Shown in pieces: positions 1-6,369 of a stretch of DNA of 19,544 bases (its first letter is position 1; the number at the start of each line of letters is the position of its first letter). The stretch is from JAAZMI01 sp050942615 (lineage in GTDB: Bacteria > Bacillota > Dethiobacteria > DTU022 > UBA8154). A model generated the notes under the pieces. The model made no database searches and had not been told where the DNA came from. It worked only from the letters and a program-made list of their open reading frames with translations. A program made the position numbers and the translations under genes. The stretch spans positions 1-19,544 of the forward strand of contig JBMNNQ010000020.1 in assembly GCA_050942615.1 (NCBI GenBank). Reading direction: 5' to 3'.

Positions 1-501
1 AATTAGGGCGAGGTCTTCTTCCGAGCTGCCGTATTGGGCAAAGTGAGCCCGGGCATGCATCGCATAGTAGGCAGGCATCATCGTGCCAAAGGGGGATTCC
101 CACATAATATCGGCTCCCCGGCCCATACGTTCCTGGGAATCTGCAGAGGTAATTTCCGACATCTTCTGGAAACCTAAAACAACGACAAGATCCTTCCAAC
201 CTGATTTAATCATGGAATAGGCCAGTTCAAGGCCCGAAGTACTGGATGAACAAACCGACTCAACGTTAAAAGTCATCTGGGGGTTTAAGCCTAAGTATTC
301 AGCCATCAAACCTGACGGACTGCGCTGTTTGTCATATTCCGGTGCCGAACAAATAATAGAGGCCTCAACATCTTTGTTGGTAATTCCCGCATCCTTCATG
401 GCCTCCCGGTAGGCTTCAAAAGCCAGTTCCCTGATGGAACCTTCATAGCCCCGGACAAAAGCACTTTGGCCCACTCCAATAACGGCTACATCCTTGGACA
501 C
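1..501 (-). CDS. Thiolase-family protein (acetyl-CoA acetyltransferase / SCP-x type), 3' end outside window
   Basis: Only the first 167 codons are in the window; the reading frame runs open to position 1. The start is a GTG at 501, preceded by an AAGGAGG ribosome binding site 8 nt upstream. The N-terminus has the thiolase core pattern: a DVAVIGVGQSAF strand-turn, a helix and an ...DAGI segment, then VESVCSSSTSG around residues 81-90, where Cys84 sits at the position of the acyl-accepting nucleophile of thiolases. The wording resembles the archaeal/SCP-x-like thiolases that work with a separate zinc-ribbon/OB-fold partner more than classical FadA/AtoB; that is family knowledge, and such a partner would lie downstream, outside the window. 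The SDR gene 63 bp upstream on the same strand suggests a joint role in beta-oxidation-like or ketoacyl-CoA chemistry. Substrate unknown. Confidence 0.85.
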   Translation of the reverse strand, partial: MSKDVAVIGVGQSAFVRGYEGSIRELAFEAYREAMKDAGITNKDVEASIICSAPEYDKQRSPSGLMAEYLGLNPQMTFNVESVCSSSTSGLELAYSMIKSGWKDLVVVLGFQKMSEITSADSQERMGRGADIMWESPFGTMMPAYYAMHARAHFAQYGSSEEDLALI

Positions 502-564
502 ATTAACTCCCTCCTTATTTAATCCCTAGGGTTGCAATCATCGGTCTTTAAAATGACGACATCT

Positions 565-1311
565 TTAAGGCATGACCATGCCGCCGTCGATACAGATTAT
601 CTGCCCTGTTATATAGCTGGAATCTTCTGAGGCTAAGAAAACAACTGCCGGGCCGATTTCTTCAGGTTTGCCAAAACGACCCAGGGGAATACGTTCCAGA
701 TATTTTTCCTTAAAGCGAGGATCATGGGCAATGGTCTGTGTCATATCTGTTTCAGCCATGGGTGCAATAGTGTTTACCCGGACCCTATAACGGGCCAGTT
801 CCTTGGCAGCAGATTTCCCCAGGGCATAAACCCCGCCTTTGGCGGCGGTATAGTTCACTTGGCCGACTGTACCCAGCAAACCCGCCGAGGAGGTAACGTT
901 AATAATGGAACCGGAGCGCTGCTCGATCATGGGCTGGGCAACAGCCTGCAGGCAGTAAAATGTACCTGTAAGATTAATCCTGATGATGTCCTCCCACTGA
1001 TCTTCGGTCAACTTCCAAAGCATTCCCGGCCTGGTAATGCCGGCATTGTTGAAAAGCACGTCTACCCGACCAAATTTTTCCATAACCTCATCAACCAGGG
1101 TAAAAACCTGTTCCCGATCACCAACATCTACCTGCTTGACAAAAACCCGGCGCCCCAACTTTTCTGCAGCGCGCACCAGATCACTGTCTGCCTGGATACT
1201 GCGGCTCACAAGAACAAGGTCGGCCCCTTCCTGGCCCAGGGCCAAGGCTACTGATTCACCAATTCCCTTGCGTGCCCCGGTAACGATAGCAACCTTTCCT
1301 TCTAAACGCAT
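565..1311 (-). CDS. Short-chain dehydrogenase/reductase, FabG-like (3-oxoacyl-ACP/CoA or alcohol dehydrogenase)
   Basis: A complete classical SDR of 248 residues, the usual FabG length. It shows the Rossmann nucleotide motif TGARKGIG at residues 11-18, NNAG at 88-91, an Asn in RINLTG near 113, and the catalytic Ser141, Tyr154 and Lys158 (YxxxK). The C-terminus ends with the usual ITGQ...DGG. The arginine in VSRS after strand beta-2 is more typical of NADP(H) users, which is only an inference. The ATG at 1311 follows a GAGGTG ribosome binding site. The thiolase gene follows on the same strand after 63 bp, so the two probably form an operon acting on 3-hydroxyacyl/3-oxoacyl-CoA substrates. Whether it is the fatty-acid-synthesis FabG is doubtful because no other fab genes are adjacent. 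Confidence 0.9.
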   Translation of the reverse strand: MRLEGKVAIVTGARKGIGESVALALGQEGADLVLVSRSIQADSDLVRAAEKLGRRVFVKQVDVGDREQVFTLVDEVMEKFGRVDVLFNNAGITRPGMLWKLTEDQWEDIIRINLTGTFYCLQAVAQPMIEQRSGSIINVTSSAGLLGTVGQVNYTAAKGGVYALGKSAAKELARYRVRVNTIAPMAETDMTQTIAHDPRFKEKYLERIPLGRFGKPEEIGPAVVFLASEDSSYITGQIICIDGGMVMP

Positions 1312-1672
1312 CTTTTCACCTCTTTTCGTTTATAAATTGATGACTGGCCACCGTATAATAAGTGACAAGTCTGAAAATTATGAAATAGGGCGTACGTAGT
1401 GTTCCCCTTATCCCTCCGCCAGGGAATAAGGGGAATCTATTACTTTCTTCGCACAGCAGGTCTGTCCGTCAACCAAATATGAGGACAGGTTCAAAATTAT
1501 GCGGAATAGCCGGTAAATAATTGCACAAGCCCAAATTTTAAAAGAAACCTGCTTTAGAAAATGTAAGACCTTTTCAGATTTTAAAAAAAAGGTAAGGATT
1601 TGAAAAACGATCAAGGAGGACAAGTACAGTCTAGTAAACAAAGCGGTTTATTATGTATGTATATATGCTGTA

Positions 1673-1684
1673 AAAACCGGTTTT
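1673..1684. repeat. Perfect 12-bp palindrome AAAACCGGTTTT
   Basis: A perfect dyad lying between CTGTAAA (from 1668) and TTTACAG (to 1701), which are themselves complementary. It sits about 140 bp upstream of the putative promoter of the M24 gene and about 360 bp upstream of the SDR start. It could be an operator or a cruciform/hairpin; no regulator can be assigned. Confidence 0.4.
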
Positions 1685-1821
1685 CTTGGCTTTCTTTACA
1701 GGAAACTACATGTCCATTATCTCATAACATGAAGGGAAAGACTCCCCCAACATCATAGGTATAATAACATTCACACTTATTTATGTCAAGCAATGCGGTG
1801 GAATTTCCCGGCTTCAAAATA

Positions 1822-1850
1822 TTGAATTATCAAAACATATCTAGTAAAAT
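1822..1850 (+). promoter_or_regulatory. Putative sigma-A promoter of the M24 peptidase gene
   Basis: TTGAAT at 1822-1827 and TAAAAT at 1845-1850, separated by exactly 17 bp, in an AT-rich stretch about 60 bp before the ATG at 1912. A second -10-like TATAAT follows at 1852-1857. Inferred from consensus only. Confidence 0.55.
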
Positions 1851-1911
1851 ATATAATGGAAGAATGTTTAACTAATAGCCAAAATACATTTGAAGGGAAG
1901 TAAAAAATATC

Positions 1912-3108
1912 ATGGGAACCATCCCCCGCAAAGAAATAGAAAAAAGGATCGGGAAATTCCAGTTAAAGTTGAAAGAAAAGGAAATTGAAGCGGCTATTAT
2001 AGCCCAAAATGTTGATCTTTTTTATTTTACAGGTACCTGCCAAAAAGGATATCTGATTATTCCCGCCGAGGGGGAACCCCTTTTTCTGGTCAACAAGAGT
2101 CTGAAAAGAGCCCGGGAGGAATCGCCCCTCGCTAATGTGCGTTTTCTTCAAAGTTTTGGAAACCTGCCCGCTGCCCTGCAGGAAAACATACCCGGCCCCA
2201 AAAGAATAGGCCTGGAATTGGATGTTCTACCGGCCCACCTGTACTTACGTTTGCAAAAGATATTTCCGCAGGCACAGCTTGTGGACATCTCTATGGCCAT
2301 CAGAAAGCTGCGGATGCTCAAAAGTCCCTATGAAATTGAAATCTTCAGACAGGGAGCAGAAATCAGCCGGCAAATGCTGCAGGCGGTACCCCGTTTTTTA
2401 AAGGCAGGAAAGCAGGAAGTGGTGTTTGCAGCCGAAATAGAATGTTTTCTGCGCAGCCTGGGTCACCAGGGAGCGGTACGCATGCGGCAGTTTAACCAGG
2501 AAACTTTTTATGGGCATATTATGTCAGGGGAAAATTTGACCTATCCCACCTTTTTTGACGGGCCAACCGGAGGCCCGGGCCTTTCCCCGGCTTATCCTCA
2601 GGGGCCGGGATGGAAAAAAATACAGGAAGACGAGATGGTCCTCGTGGACTACCTTACTGTATACCAGGGTTACTGTGTAGACAGCACCCGTTTCTTTTTT
2701 TTGGGGAACAATGTTCCTGATTTACTGCAAAAAGCACATCAAGTTACCCTGGCCATCCAGGATGAAGTCATAAAAACAGCAAAGCCGGGGGTTTACTGCT
2801 CAGAAATTTATAAGTTGGCCTGCCAACTGGCGGCAGACAGCGGTTTTAAGGATTATTTCATGGGGCACGGTGAAGATCAGGCCCCCTTCGTAGGCCATGG
2901 CGTAGGCCTGGAACTCGACGAATTGCCTTTTATAGCCGACAGGCAGGACTATCCCCTGCAGGAAGGTATGGTTTTTGCCCTGGAGCCCAAAATGATTATA
3001 CCGGGCCTGGGTGCAACGGGGGTGGAAAACACCCTTTTGGTTACAGACCAAGGCCTGGAAAAAATAACTGTGTACCCCGAAGATATAATCCTGGTTGATC
3101 CCTGTTAA
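1912..3108 (+). CDS. M24-family metallopeptidase (Xaa-Pro dipeptidase/aminopeptidase P-like)
   Basis: A 398-residue protein of the pita-bread (M24) fold. Residues 1-130 form the N-terminal creatinase/prolidase-like domain (IIAQNVDLFYFTGT, typical of the family) and 140-398 the catalytic domain. All five metal ligands of a dinuclear M24 peptidase can be placed: Asp246, Asp257 (VDYLTVYQGYCVDS), His329 (VGHGVGLELDE), Glu358 (ALEPK) and Glu372 (VENT). It is therefore probably an active dipeptide or X-Pro peptidase in the cytosol, with Mn/Co-type metals by family. The ATG at 1912 follows GAAGGGAAG. The gene is monocistronic, with its own promoter and intergenic DNA before it, and converges with the MBL-fold gene, whose stop codon is only 13 bp away. 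An amidinohydrolase of the same fold is a less likely alternative because the metal ligands are kept. Confidence 0.9.
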   Translation: MGTIPRKEIEKRIGKFQLKLKEKEIEAAIIAQNVDLFYFTGTCQKGYLIIPAEGEPLFLVNKSLKRAREESPLANVRFLQSFGNLPAALQENIPGPKRIGLELDVLPAHLYLRLQKIFPQAQLVDISMAIRKLRMLKSPYEIEIFRQGAEISRQMLQAVPRFLKAGKQEVVFAAEIECFLRSLGHQGAVRMRQFNQETFYGHIMSGENLTYPTFFDGPTGGPGLSPAYPQGPGWKKIQEDEMVLVDYLTVYQGYCVDSTRFFFLGNNVPDLLQKAHQVTLAIQDEVIKTAKPGVYCSEIYKLACQLAADSGFKDYFMGHGEDQAPFVGHGVGLELDELPFIADRQDYPLQEGMVFALEPKMIIPGLGATGVENTLLVTDQGLEKITVYPEDIILVDPC

Positions 3109-3121
3109 ACAGTATCCCGGT

Positions 3122-3970
3122 TTAAGTGAATTCCAAAATACTGCCGGCTTGGCAAAAGGCAAATTTTTCACCAAAAGCCCGGTAAAAAAACAAAGTGGCC
3201 AGGATGCCGGTGCAATGGCAAGGTGCCACCAGCTGCAAATCATATTCCCGCACTGCCTCCATAATCCCAGCCAGCTGTTCGCCGGAGGCATGCAAAAGAT
3301 GTGTGCCGCCCAGCAAGGCATAAAGGCGGCGTTTGCCGCTTAATGTTTTAACATGTCGGAGCGTGTTCAAAAGGCCGGCATGGCTGCAGCCCAGGATGAC
3401 AACAACCCCGGCCGGGCTTTCCACCAGCAGGGCCTGATCATCATAGAGAAGATCTGGCTGGAACCCCGCAGCTGTTTTTTGCAAAAAATACGGCTCGGGG
3501 TTTTTCCAGCCTGCCGGACGCGGTATCTCCCCGGTAATCACAGCCCCCCCGCCCAAGTCAAATGGTTCCCGCTGTAAATGAAATTGTGCCCCCAGATTTT
3601 CAAGTGCTTGCCGCGACCAGGGGGGGCCGATATAGGCAGCCTCCTCCTCCGGGCTTCCCCCTAGACGGCGGTATTTAGGGATAAAGATATCCGGGTGGGC
3701 ATAGACAGGCACTGCCCCTGTTTTCCCCAGAAGGGGCTGCAAACCGCCGGTATGATCATAATGGCCGTGGCTGAGCACGACAGCATCAAGCCTGCTCAGA
3801 TCTACACCCAATATTTTTGCATTGGCCAACAACGTCCGCCCCGCACCGGTGTCAAATAGTATCCGGCGGCCGCCTGTTTCCAAAAAAACAGACAAACCAT
3901 GTTCCCCCAGCACCCCTCCACCTGGAGCTCTGTTTTCACAAATAACGGTAATCCTGACCCTGGAATTCAT
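3122..3970 (-). CDS. Metallo-beta-lactamase-fold hydrolase (COG1237-like)
   Basis: A 282-residue MBL-fold protein counted from the ATG at 3970, chosen because GGGGGTG lies 6 nt upstream; an earlier in-frame start at 4027 adds 19 residues but has no ribosome binding site. The metal-binding signature is the HGHYDH variant at residues 68-73 (H68, H70, D72, H73), followed by GCSHAG with His197 and a C-terminal PCHCTG with His252, as in the family annotated as 7,8-dihydropterin-6-methyl-4-(beta-D-ribofuranosyl)-aminobenzene 5'-phosphate synthase-like hydrolases. No signal peptide is seen, so it is cytosolic. The actual substrate is unknown; the archaeal methanopterin label is by homology only. It is transcribed convergently towards the M24 gene. 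Confidence 0.85.
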   Translation of the reverse strand: MNSRVRITVICENRAPGGGVLGEHGLSVFLETGGRRILFDTGAGRTLLANAKILGVDLSRLDAVVLSHGHYDHTGGLQPLLGKTGAVPVYAHPDIFIPKYRRLGGSPEEEAAYIGPPWSRQALENLGAQFHLQREPFDLGGGAVITGEIPRPAGWKNPEPYFLQKTAAGFQPDLLYDDQALLVESPAGVVVILGCSHAGLLNTLRHVKTLSGKRRLYALLGGTHLLHASGEQLAGIMEAVREYDLQLVAPCHCTGILATLFFYRAFGEKFAFCQAGSILEFT

Positions 3971-4004
3971 TATCGCCACCCCCTGCAAAATATTGCTTCT
4001 AAAA

Positions 4005-4034
4005 ATTATCCTCAACAACATCTTCAAAACACAA
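4005..4034 (-). promoter_or_regulatory. Possible sigma-A promoter of the MBL-fold gene
   Basis: On the minus strand, TTGTGT (4029-4034) and GATAAT (4005-4010) are separated by 18 bp, 35 bp upstream of the chosen ATG. Both boxes deviate from consensus, so this is tentative. Confidence 0.35.
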
Positions 4035-4165
4035 AGTTTATCTGGTATAATTATTGGGGCTTACTTTTTGATAAATTTCTACATTTTATGTTAATACTAA
4101 TACCTATTCAACCTTTAGACAAGTGTACACAGCTAAAATATGCACGGATACCAAACGGCTTACCC

Positions 4166-4201
4166 ACGTATTTACGTAATTTTATTAACGTCTTTACGTA
4201 A
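4166..4201 (+). promoter_or_regulatory. Tandem enhancer-like operator: two ACGTA-N2-TACGT inverted repeats, 22 bp apart
   Basis: The first copy at 4166-4177 is a perfect dyad of ACGTA and TACGT around TT. The second at 4188-4199 differs at one base (ACGTC-TT-TACGT). As direct repeats they share 13 of 14 bases and lie 22 bp apart, two helical turns, so both would face the same side of DNA. They end about 85 bp before the -24 element of the sigma-54 promoter, where NtrC-family activators usually bind. The likely binder, by inference, is the sigma-54 activator encoded at 8148-9737, whose Fis-type helix-turn-helix would bind such dyads as a dimer. No second copy of this arrangement was noticed elsewhere in the window. 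Confidence 0.65.
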
Positions 4202-4227
4202 AATTGCTTTCTTTTTGCGGTGTTTTT

Positions 4228-4256
4228 TTGACATGCAAGCCCTTTTATACTATTTT
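4228..4256 (+). promoter_or_regulatory. Possible sigma-A promoter upstream of the FNT gene
   Basis: TTGACA at 4228-4233 and TATTTT at 4251-4256 with a 17-bp spacer. The -35 is perfect and the -10 is weak. It lies between the enhancer-like repeats and the sigma-54 promoter, so it could give basal expression or be fortuitous. Confidence 0.35.
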
Positions 4257-4283
4257 TGGCCTAATTTTGCACCCCTTTTAGGC

Positions 4284-4299
4284 TGGCACCTAATTTGCA
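4284..4299 (+). promoter_or_regulatory. Sigma-54 (RpoN) -24/-12 promoter of the FNT operon
   Basis: TGGCAC at 4284-4289, five bases, then TTGCA at 4295-4299: a full match to the sigma-54 consensus TGGCAC-N5-TTGCA, with the invariant GG and GC 10 bp apart. It is on the coding strand in an intergenic region; the predicted start near 4310 leaves a leader of about 48 nt before the ATG at 4358. The paired enhancer-like repeats upstream and the sigma-54 activator gene downstream strengthen the call. Confidence 0.8.
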
Positions 4300-4357
4300 C
4301 TAGATATAAGCGTAATCATTCACCAACAAATTTAAAAAAGAAGGGAGGTCAGTAAAA

Positions 4358-5431
4358 ATGGCCAATCGTTGTCAGTTTTGGAAGGAGTACGATTCTGTAT
4401 CCGGAAGTATCTCTTTTTGTGAGTTGGCTGCCTTTAACAGGTCGGTGAACCCGGCTTTTTTGGCAGAAATCGGTTGCACACCGGAAAAAAGAAAAGAGTG
4501 CTTGGGCAGTATGGAATTAAACATCGGTACGGGAGAGGTGCCGGTACCGGTAGTGCCCCCTCCTGTTGTCTGTGATCCGCCCCCGATAATCGCTCAAAGT
4601 GCTGTCGCACTTGCAGAAAAAAAGGCAGCTACACGGGCACCTTCTTTACAGCTGCTTGCCATCCTGGCGGGAGCTTATATTGCTCTGGGGGCAATCCTCT
4701 GTACCATTGTTACCAACGATCTGCCCACTTATATCGGGGATGGCTTATCCCGTCTGATCGGCGGCATGTCTTTCTCCTTGGGGCTGATTTTGGTGGTCAT
4801 GGGCGGAGCCGAACTATTTACCGGCAATAATCTTATGGTGGCCGGCTTTTTAGAAAAAAAAGTATCGTTGAAAGAGGTTTTAAATAACTGGGGTTGGGTA
4901 TATGTTTTTAACTTTGTCGGGTCACTGATCGTCGTTGCGCTTTTCTTTTACTCAGGTATTTGGAAGGCAAATGGCGCTGCAGTAGGACTCAAGGCTATCA
5001 ATACAGCCGTGGCAAAAACCTCACTCCCCTGGTCGGAAGCCTTTTTCCGTGGAATTTTCTGTAACTGGCTTGTCTGCCTGGCAGTATGGCTTTCCATGGC
5101 CGGTAAGGATGCTTTTGGCAAAATCATTGGCATCATGATCCCCATCACGGCCTTTGTTGCTGCGGGTTTTGAGCACTCCATTGCCAATATGTATTTTATC
5201 CCCATGGGCATTCTTTTGAAAAGCCAACCCATATTCCAATCCTTAATTGCAGCAGACGTCACTCAAGGGCTTACCTGGGGAACTTTCCTGTGGAACAACC
5301 TGGTCCCGGTTACGCTGGGCAACATTGTCGGGGGCGTATTCTTTGTAGCTGTTGTCTACTGGAATGCCTACCTGCGACCTGTAGCCAGGCCGGCAATACA
5401 CGCCACTACAATGAAAACCATCAAAGGTTAA
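4358..5431 (+). CDS. Formate/nitrite transporter (FNT) family channel with N-terminal four-cysteine domain
   Basis: A 357-residue protein. Residues about 95-345 are a typical FNT pore: LAILAGAYIALGA, the GGAELFTGNN segment (residues 149-158, Omega-loop region) and GFEHSIANM with the central pore histidine His273, with about six membrane helices. FNT channels form pentamers in the inner membrane and pass formate, nitrite or hydrosulfide; the ion here cannot be told. Residues 1-60 are an extra domain with Cys5, Cys21, Cys40 and Cys48 (C-X15-C-X18-C-X7-C), followed by a proline-rich linker with a fifth Cys72. FNT N-termini face the cytosol, so metal, cofactor or redox binding is more likely than structural disulfides. 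The same domain recurs as the separate protein at 5514-5777. AAGGGAGG precedes the ATG. A sigma-54 promoter and enhancer-like repeats lie upstream. Confidence 0.92.
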   Translation: MANRCQFWKEYDSVSGSISFCELAAFNRSVNPAFLAEIGCTPEKRKECLGSMELNIGTGEVPVPVVPPPVVCDPPPIIAQSAVALAEKKAATRAPSLQLLAILAGAYIALGAILCTIVTNDLPTYIGDGLSRLIGGMSFSLGLILVVMGGAELFTGNNLMVAGFLEKKVSLKEVLNNWGWVYVFNFVGSLIVVALFFYSGIWKANGAAVGLKAINTAVAKTSLPWSEAFFRGIFCNWLVCLAVWLSMAGKDAFGKIIGIMIPITAFVAAGFEHSIANMYFIPMGILLKSQPIFQSLIAADVTQGLTWGTFLWNNLVPVTLGNIVGGVFFVAVVYWNAYLRPVARPAIHATTMKTIKG

Positions 5432-5513
5432 TATTTTAGGGTATAAAGACATTTTCTAACAAACTCCGTGACAAATGAGCCGGTATAGAAAGGCCTGAAA
5501 GGGGTGGAGAACA

Positions 5514-5777
5514 GTGGAAAAATTGGTAAATTGCCCTTATTGGAAAGAGTACCGTGGTATTAACGGCTGGATGATGTTTTGTAGTGCCGGCGCTTTTGCC
5601 AAGGAATTTAAACGGGATTATGCTGAAAAAATAGGCTGCACTGCAGAACAAAGGACGATCTGCAGTAAAACAATGCAGCTTAATATGGGATACGGCTTGT
5701 TACCGACAATAGTTGACGAAAAAATAATAATAGAAAAACCAGCAGATGCAGTTTTTGTACCTGGAAAACATGCTTAA
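5514..5777 (+). CDS. Small four-cysteine protein, stand-alone paralogue of the FNT N-terminal domain
   Basis: An 87-residue protein starting at GTG 5514, with GGGGTGGAG just upstream. Residues 7-61 align without any gap to residues 5-59 of the upstream FNT protein, with 22 of 55 positions identical by my hand alignment. These include all four cysteines (Cys7, Cys23, Cys42, Cys50; same C-X15-C-X18-C-X7-C spacing), the W-K-E-Y block after the first cysteine, IGCT, and the final M-x-L-N-x-G-x-G. The last 25 residues are unrelated and rich in Ile, Lys and Pro. No membrane segment or signal peptide is present. It lies 82 bp after the FNT gene and is probably cotranscribed. It might bind the same ligand as, or bind to, the channel domain. 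I do not recognise the family, so no function is assigned. Confidence 0.8.
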   Translation: MEKLVNCPYWKEYRGINGWMMFCSAGAFAKEFKRDYAEKIGCTAEQRTICSKTMQLNMGYGLLPTIVDEKIIIEKPADAVFVPGKHA

Positions 5778-6070
5778 TTAAAGATCTGATGCTGCCTACC
5801 GGGCAACCATGTTCAACGCACTGCCGTCAAAACCCGGCAGCCCATGGAAAGTGTTCGTGTGTGCAGCCTTCACACAGGTTGGTCAGGTTCTGCCGGGTCC
5901 ATTAAACCTGCAACGTTCCAGCCTGCATTATTGCAGCAGCATTACCATAATCAACATTACCTGTTGTTGTTTCTTCATCTTGGCAAGTCACGGGCAGCAT
6001 AAACATCATAAACATAATAAAGGATATTTTTTAGGTGTCTTACAAAGCATGGTACTTGCGGAGGGCTGAT

Positions 6071-6103
6071 GCAGGCCACCGGCATCCCCTGCCGGTGGCC
6101 TGC
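6071..6103 (+). terminator. Very strong hairpin, probable terminator of the FNT operon or of a small RNA
   Basis: A perfect 14-bp GC-rich stem, GCAGGCCACCGGCA (6071-6084) with its exact complement at 6090-6103, around a TCCCC loop. A TTGTTTTT stretch follows only after seven bases, so the T tract is displaced and intrinsic termination is likely but not certain. It lies about 300 bp after the small four-cysteine gene. Confidence 0.5.
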
Positions 6104-6237
6104 CGGCCCCTTGTTTTTACTGCAAAGCCCCCCATCATAAGATATTTCAATATATTCTGCAGCTACATGGTTACACCGCCTTGTCATCGCTATCCTGAAA
6201 ATCATCTATTAAAGAACAAAACATGCCTCCTGCCGGG

Positions 6238-6260
6238 AAAAAGGATTTAGGCCTTTTTTT
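6238..6260 (+). terminator. Weak A/U-rich terminator-like stem-loop
   Basis: AAAAAGG and CCTTTTT can pair around a 7-nt loop and run directly into a T tract. It lies 110 nt before the kinase start. The stem has only two G-C pairs, so function is doubtful. Confidence 0.25.
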
Positions 6261-6323
6261 AGCGAACTAGTTTAAAGGTTTAAGGAAGTAGCAATCCAGC
6301 CCACGGCAGTTCCAACAGCTCTT

Positions 6324-6335
6324 TTTCCCGGGAAA
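6324..6335. repeat. Perfect 12-bp palindrome TTTCCCGGGAAA upstream of the kinase gene
   Basis: A perfect dyad ending 34 bp before the chosen GTG start of the histidine kinase. The position would suit an operator, but no matching site or regulator is known from this window. Confidence 0.35.
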
Positions 6336-6369
6336 TATTTTTCCATTTTTGCAAAAGGGGAATAAAACG

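Larger units (their letters stand above)
1312..1911. other. 600-bp intergenic region with inverted repeats, no convincing gene
   Basis: No open frame here has a ribosome binding site. The region holds an imperfect hairpin at 1402-1435 (TTCCCCTTAT against ATAAGGGGAA with a short loop) without a clear T tract on either side. A possible nested structure has AGCAGGT near 1458 pairing with ACCTGCT near 1547 and enclosing CTGTCC/GGACAG. There is a perfect 12-bp palindrome AAAACCGGTTTT at 1673-1684, flanked by CTGTAAA and TTTACAG. The right end carries the promoter of the peptidase gene. The DNA is clearly more AT-rich than the flanking genes. Confidence 0.5.
5778..6369. other. 590-bp hairpin-rich non-coding region between the FNT operon and the kinase gene
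   Basis: No convincing gene. Several inverted repeats are visible. ACCCGGCAG at 5832-5840 can pair either with the upstream CTGCCG at 5821-5826 or, over 9 bp, with CTGCCGGGT at 5890-5898, giving two mutually exclusive stems. Between them TGTGTG (5858-5863) can pair with CACACA (5871-5876). A small stem CTGCA-TTAT-TGCAG lies at 5923-5936. Further on are the strong hairpin at 6071-6103, an A/U-rich terminator-like stem at 6238-6260, and the palindrome TTTCCCGGGAAA at 6324-6335. This could be a long 3' UTR, a structured leader of the kinase mRNA, or a small RNA gene. No known riboswitch class could be matched by eye. Confidence 0.5.

Noticed and set aside
1408..1641. 77-codon minus-strand open frame in the first intergenic region
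   Set aside because: Starts at TTG without a ribosome binding site, overlaps the hairpin at 1402-1435, and has low-complexity hydrophobic composition; AT-rich intergenic DNA explains it.
4948..5262. Minus-strand open frames across the FNT gene
   Set aside because: Shadow frames of a clearly real membrane-protein gene, without ribosome binding sites.
5800..5900. Possible SRP RNA, because GGTCAGG occurs at 5881-5887
   Set aside because: The conserved GGAAG...AGCAGCC core of bacterial SRP RNA does not follow, and the flanks do not fold into the long SRP stem.
5980..5996. Sigma-54-like TTGGCA...GGGCA upstream of the kinase gene
   Set aside because: GG and GC have the correct 10-bp spacing, but the -12 element lacks the TT and the -24 lacks the final C; no ACGTA-type dyads upstream.
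5902..6015. 37-codon minus-strand frame with a lipoprotein-like start (MFMMFMLPVTCQDEE)
   Set aside because: It reads like a short signal-peptide protein, but there is no ribosome binding site, no mature domain after the cysteine, and a stop just upstream of its ATG. Possibly worth a look in transcript data.
5809..6069. 86-codon plus-strand frame after the small four-cysteine gene
   Set aside because: No ribosome binding site, odd composition, and it crosses several inverted repeats; more likely non-coding.
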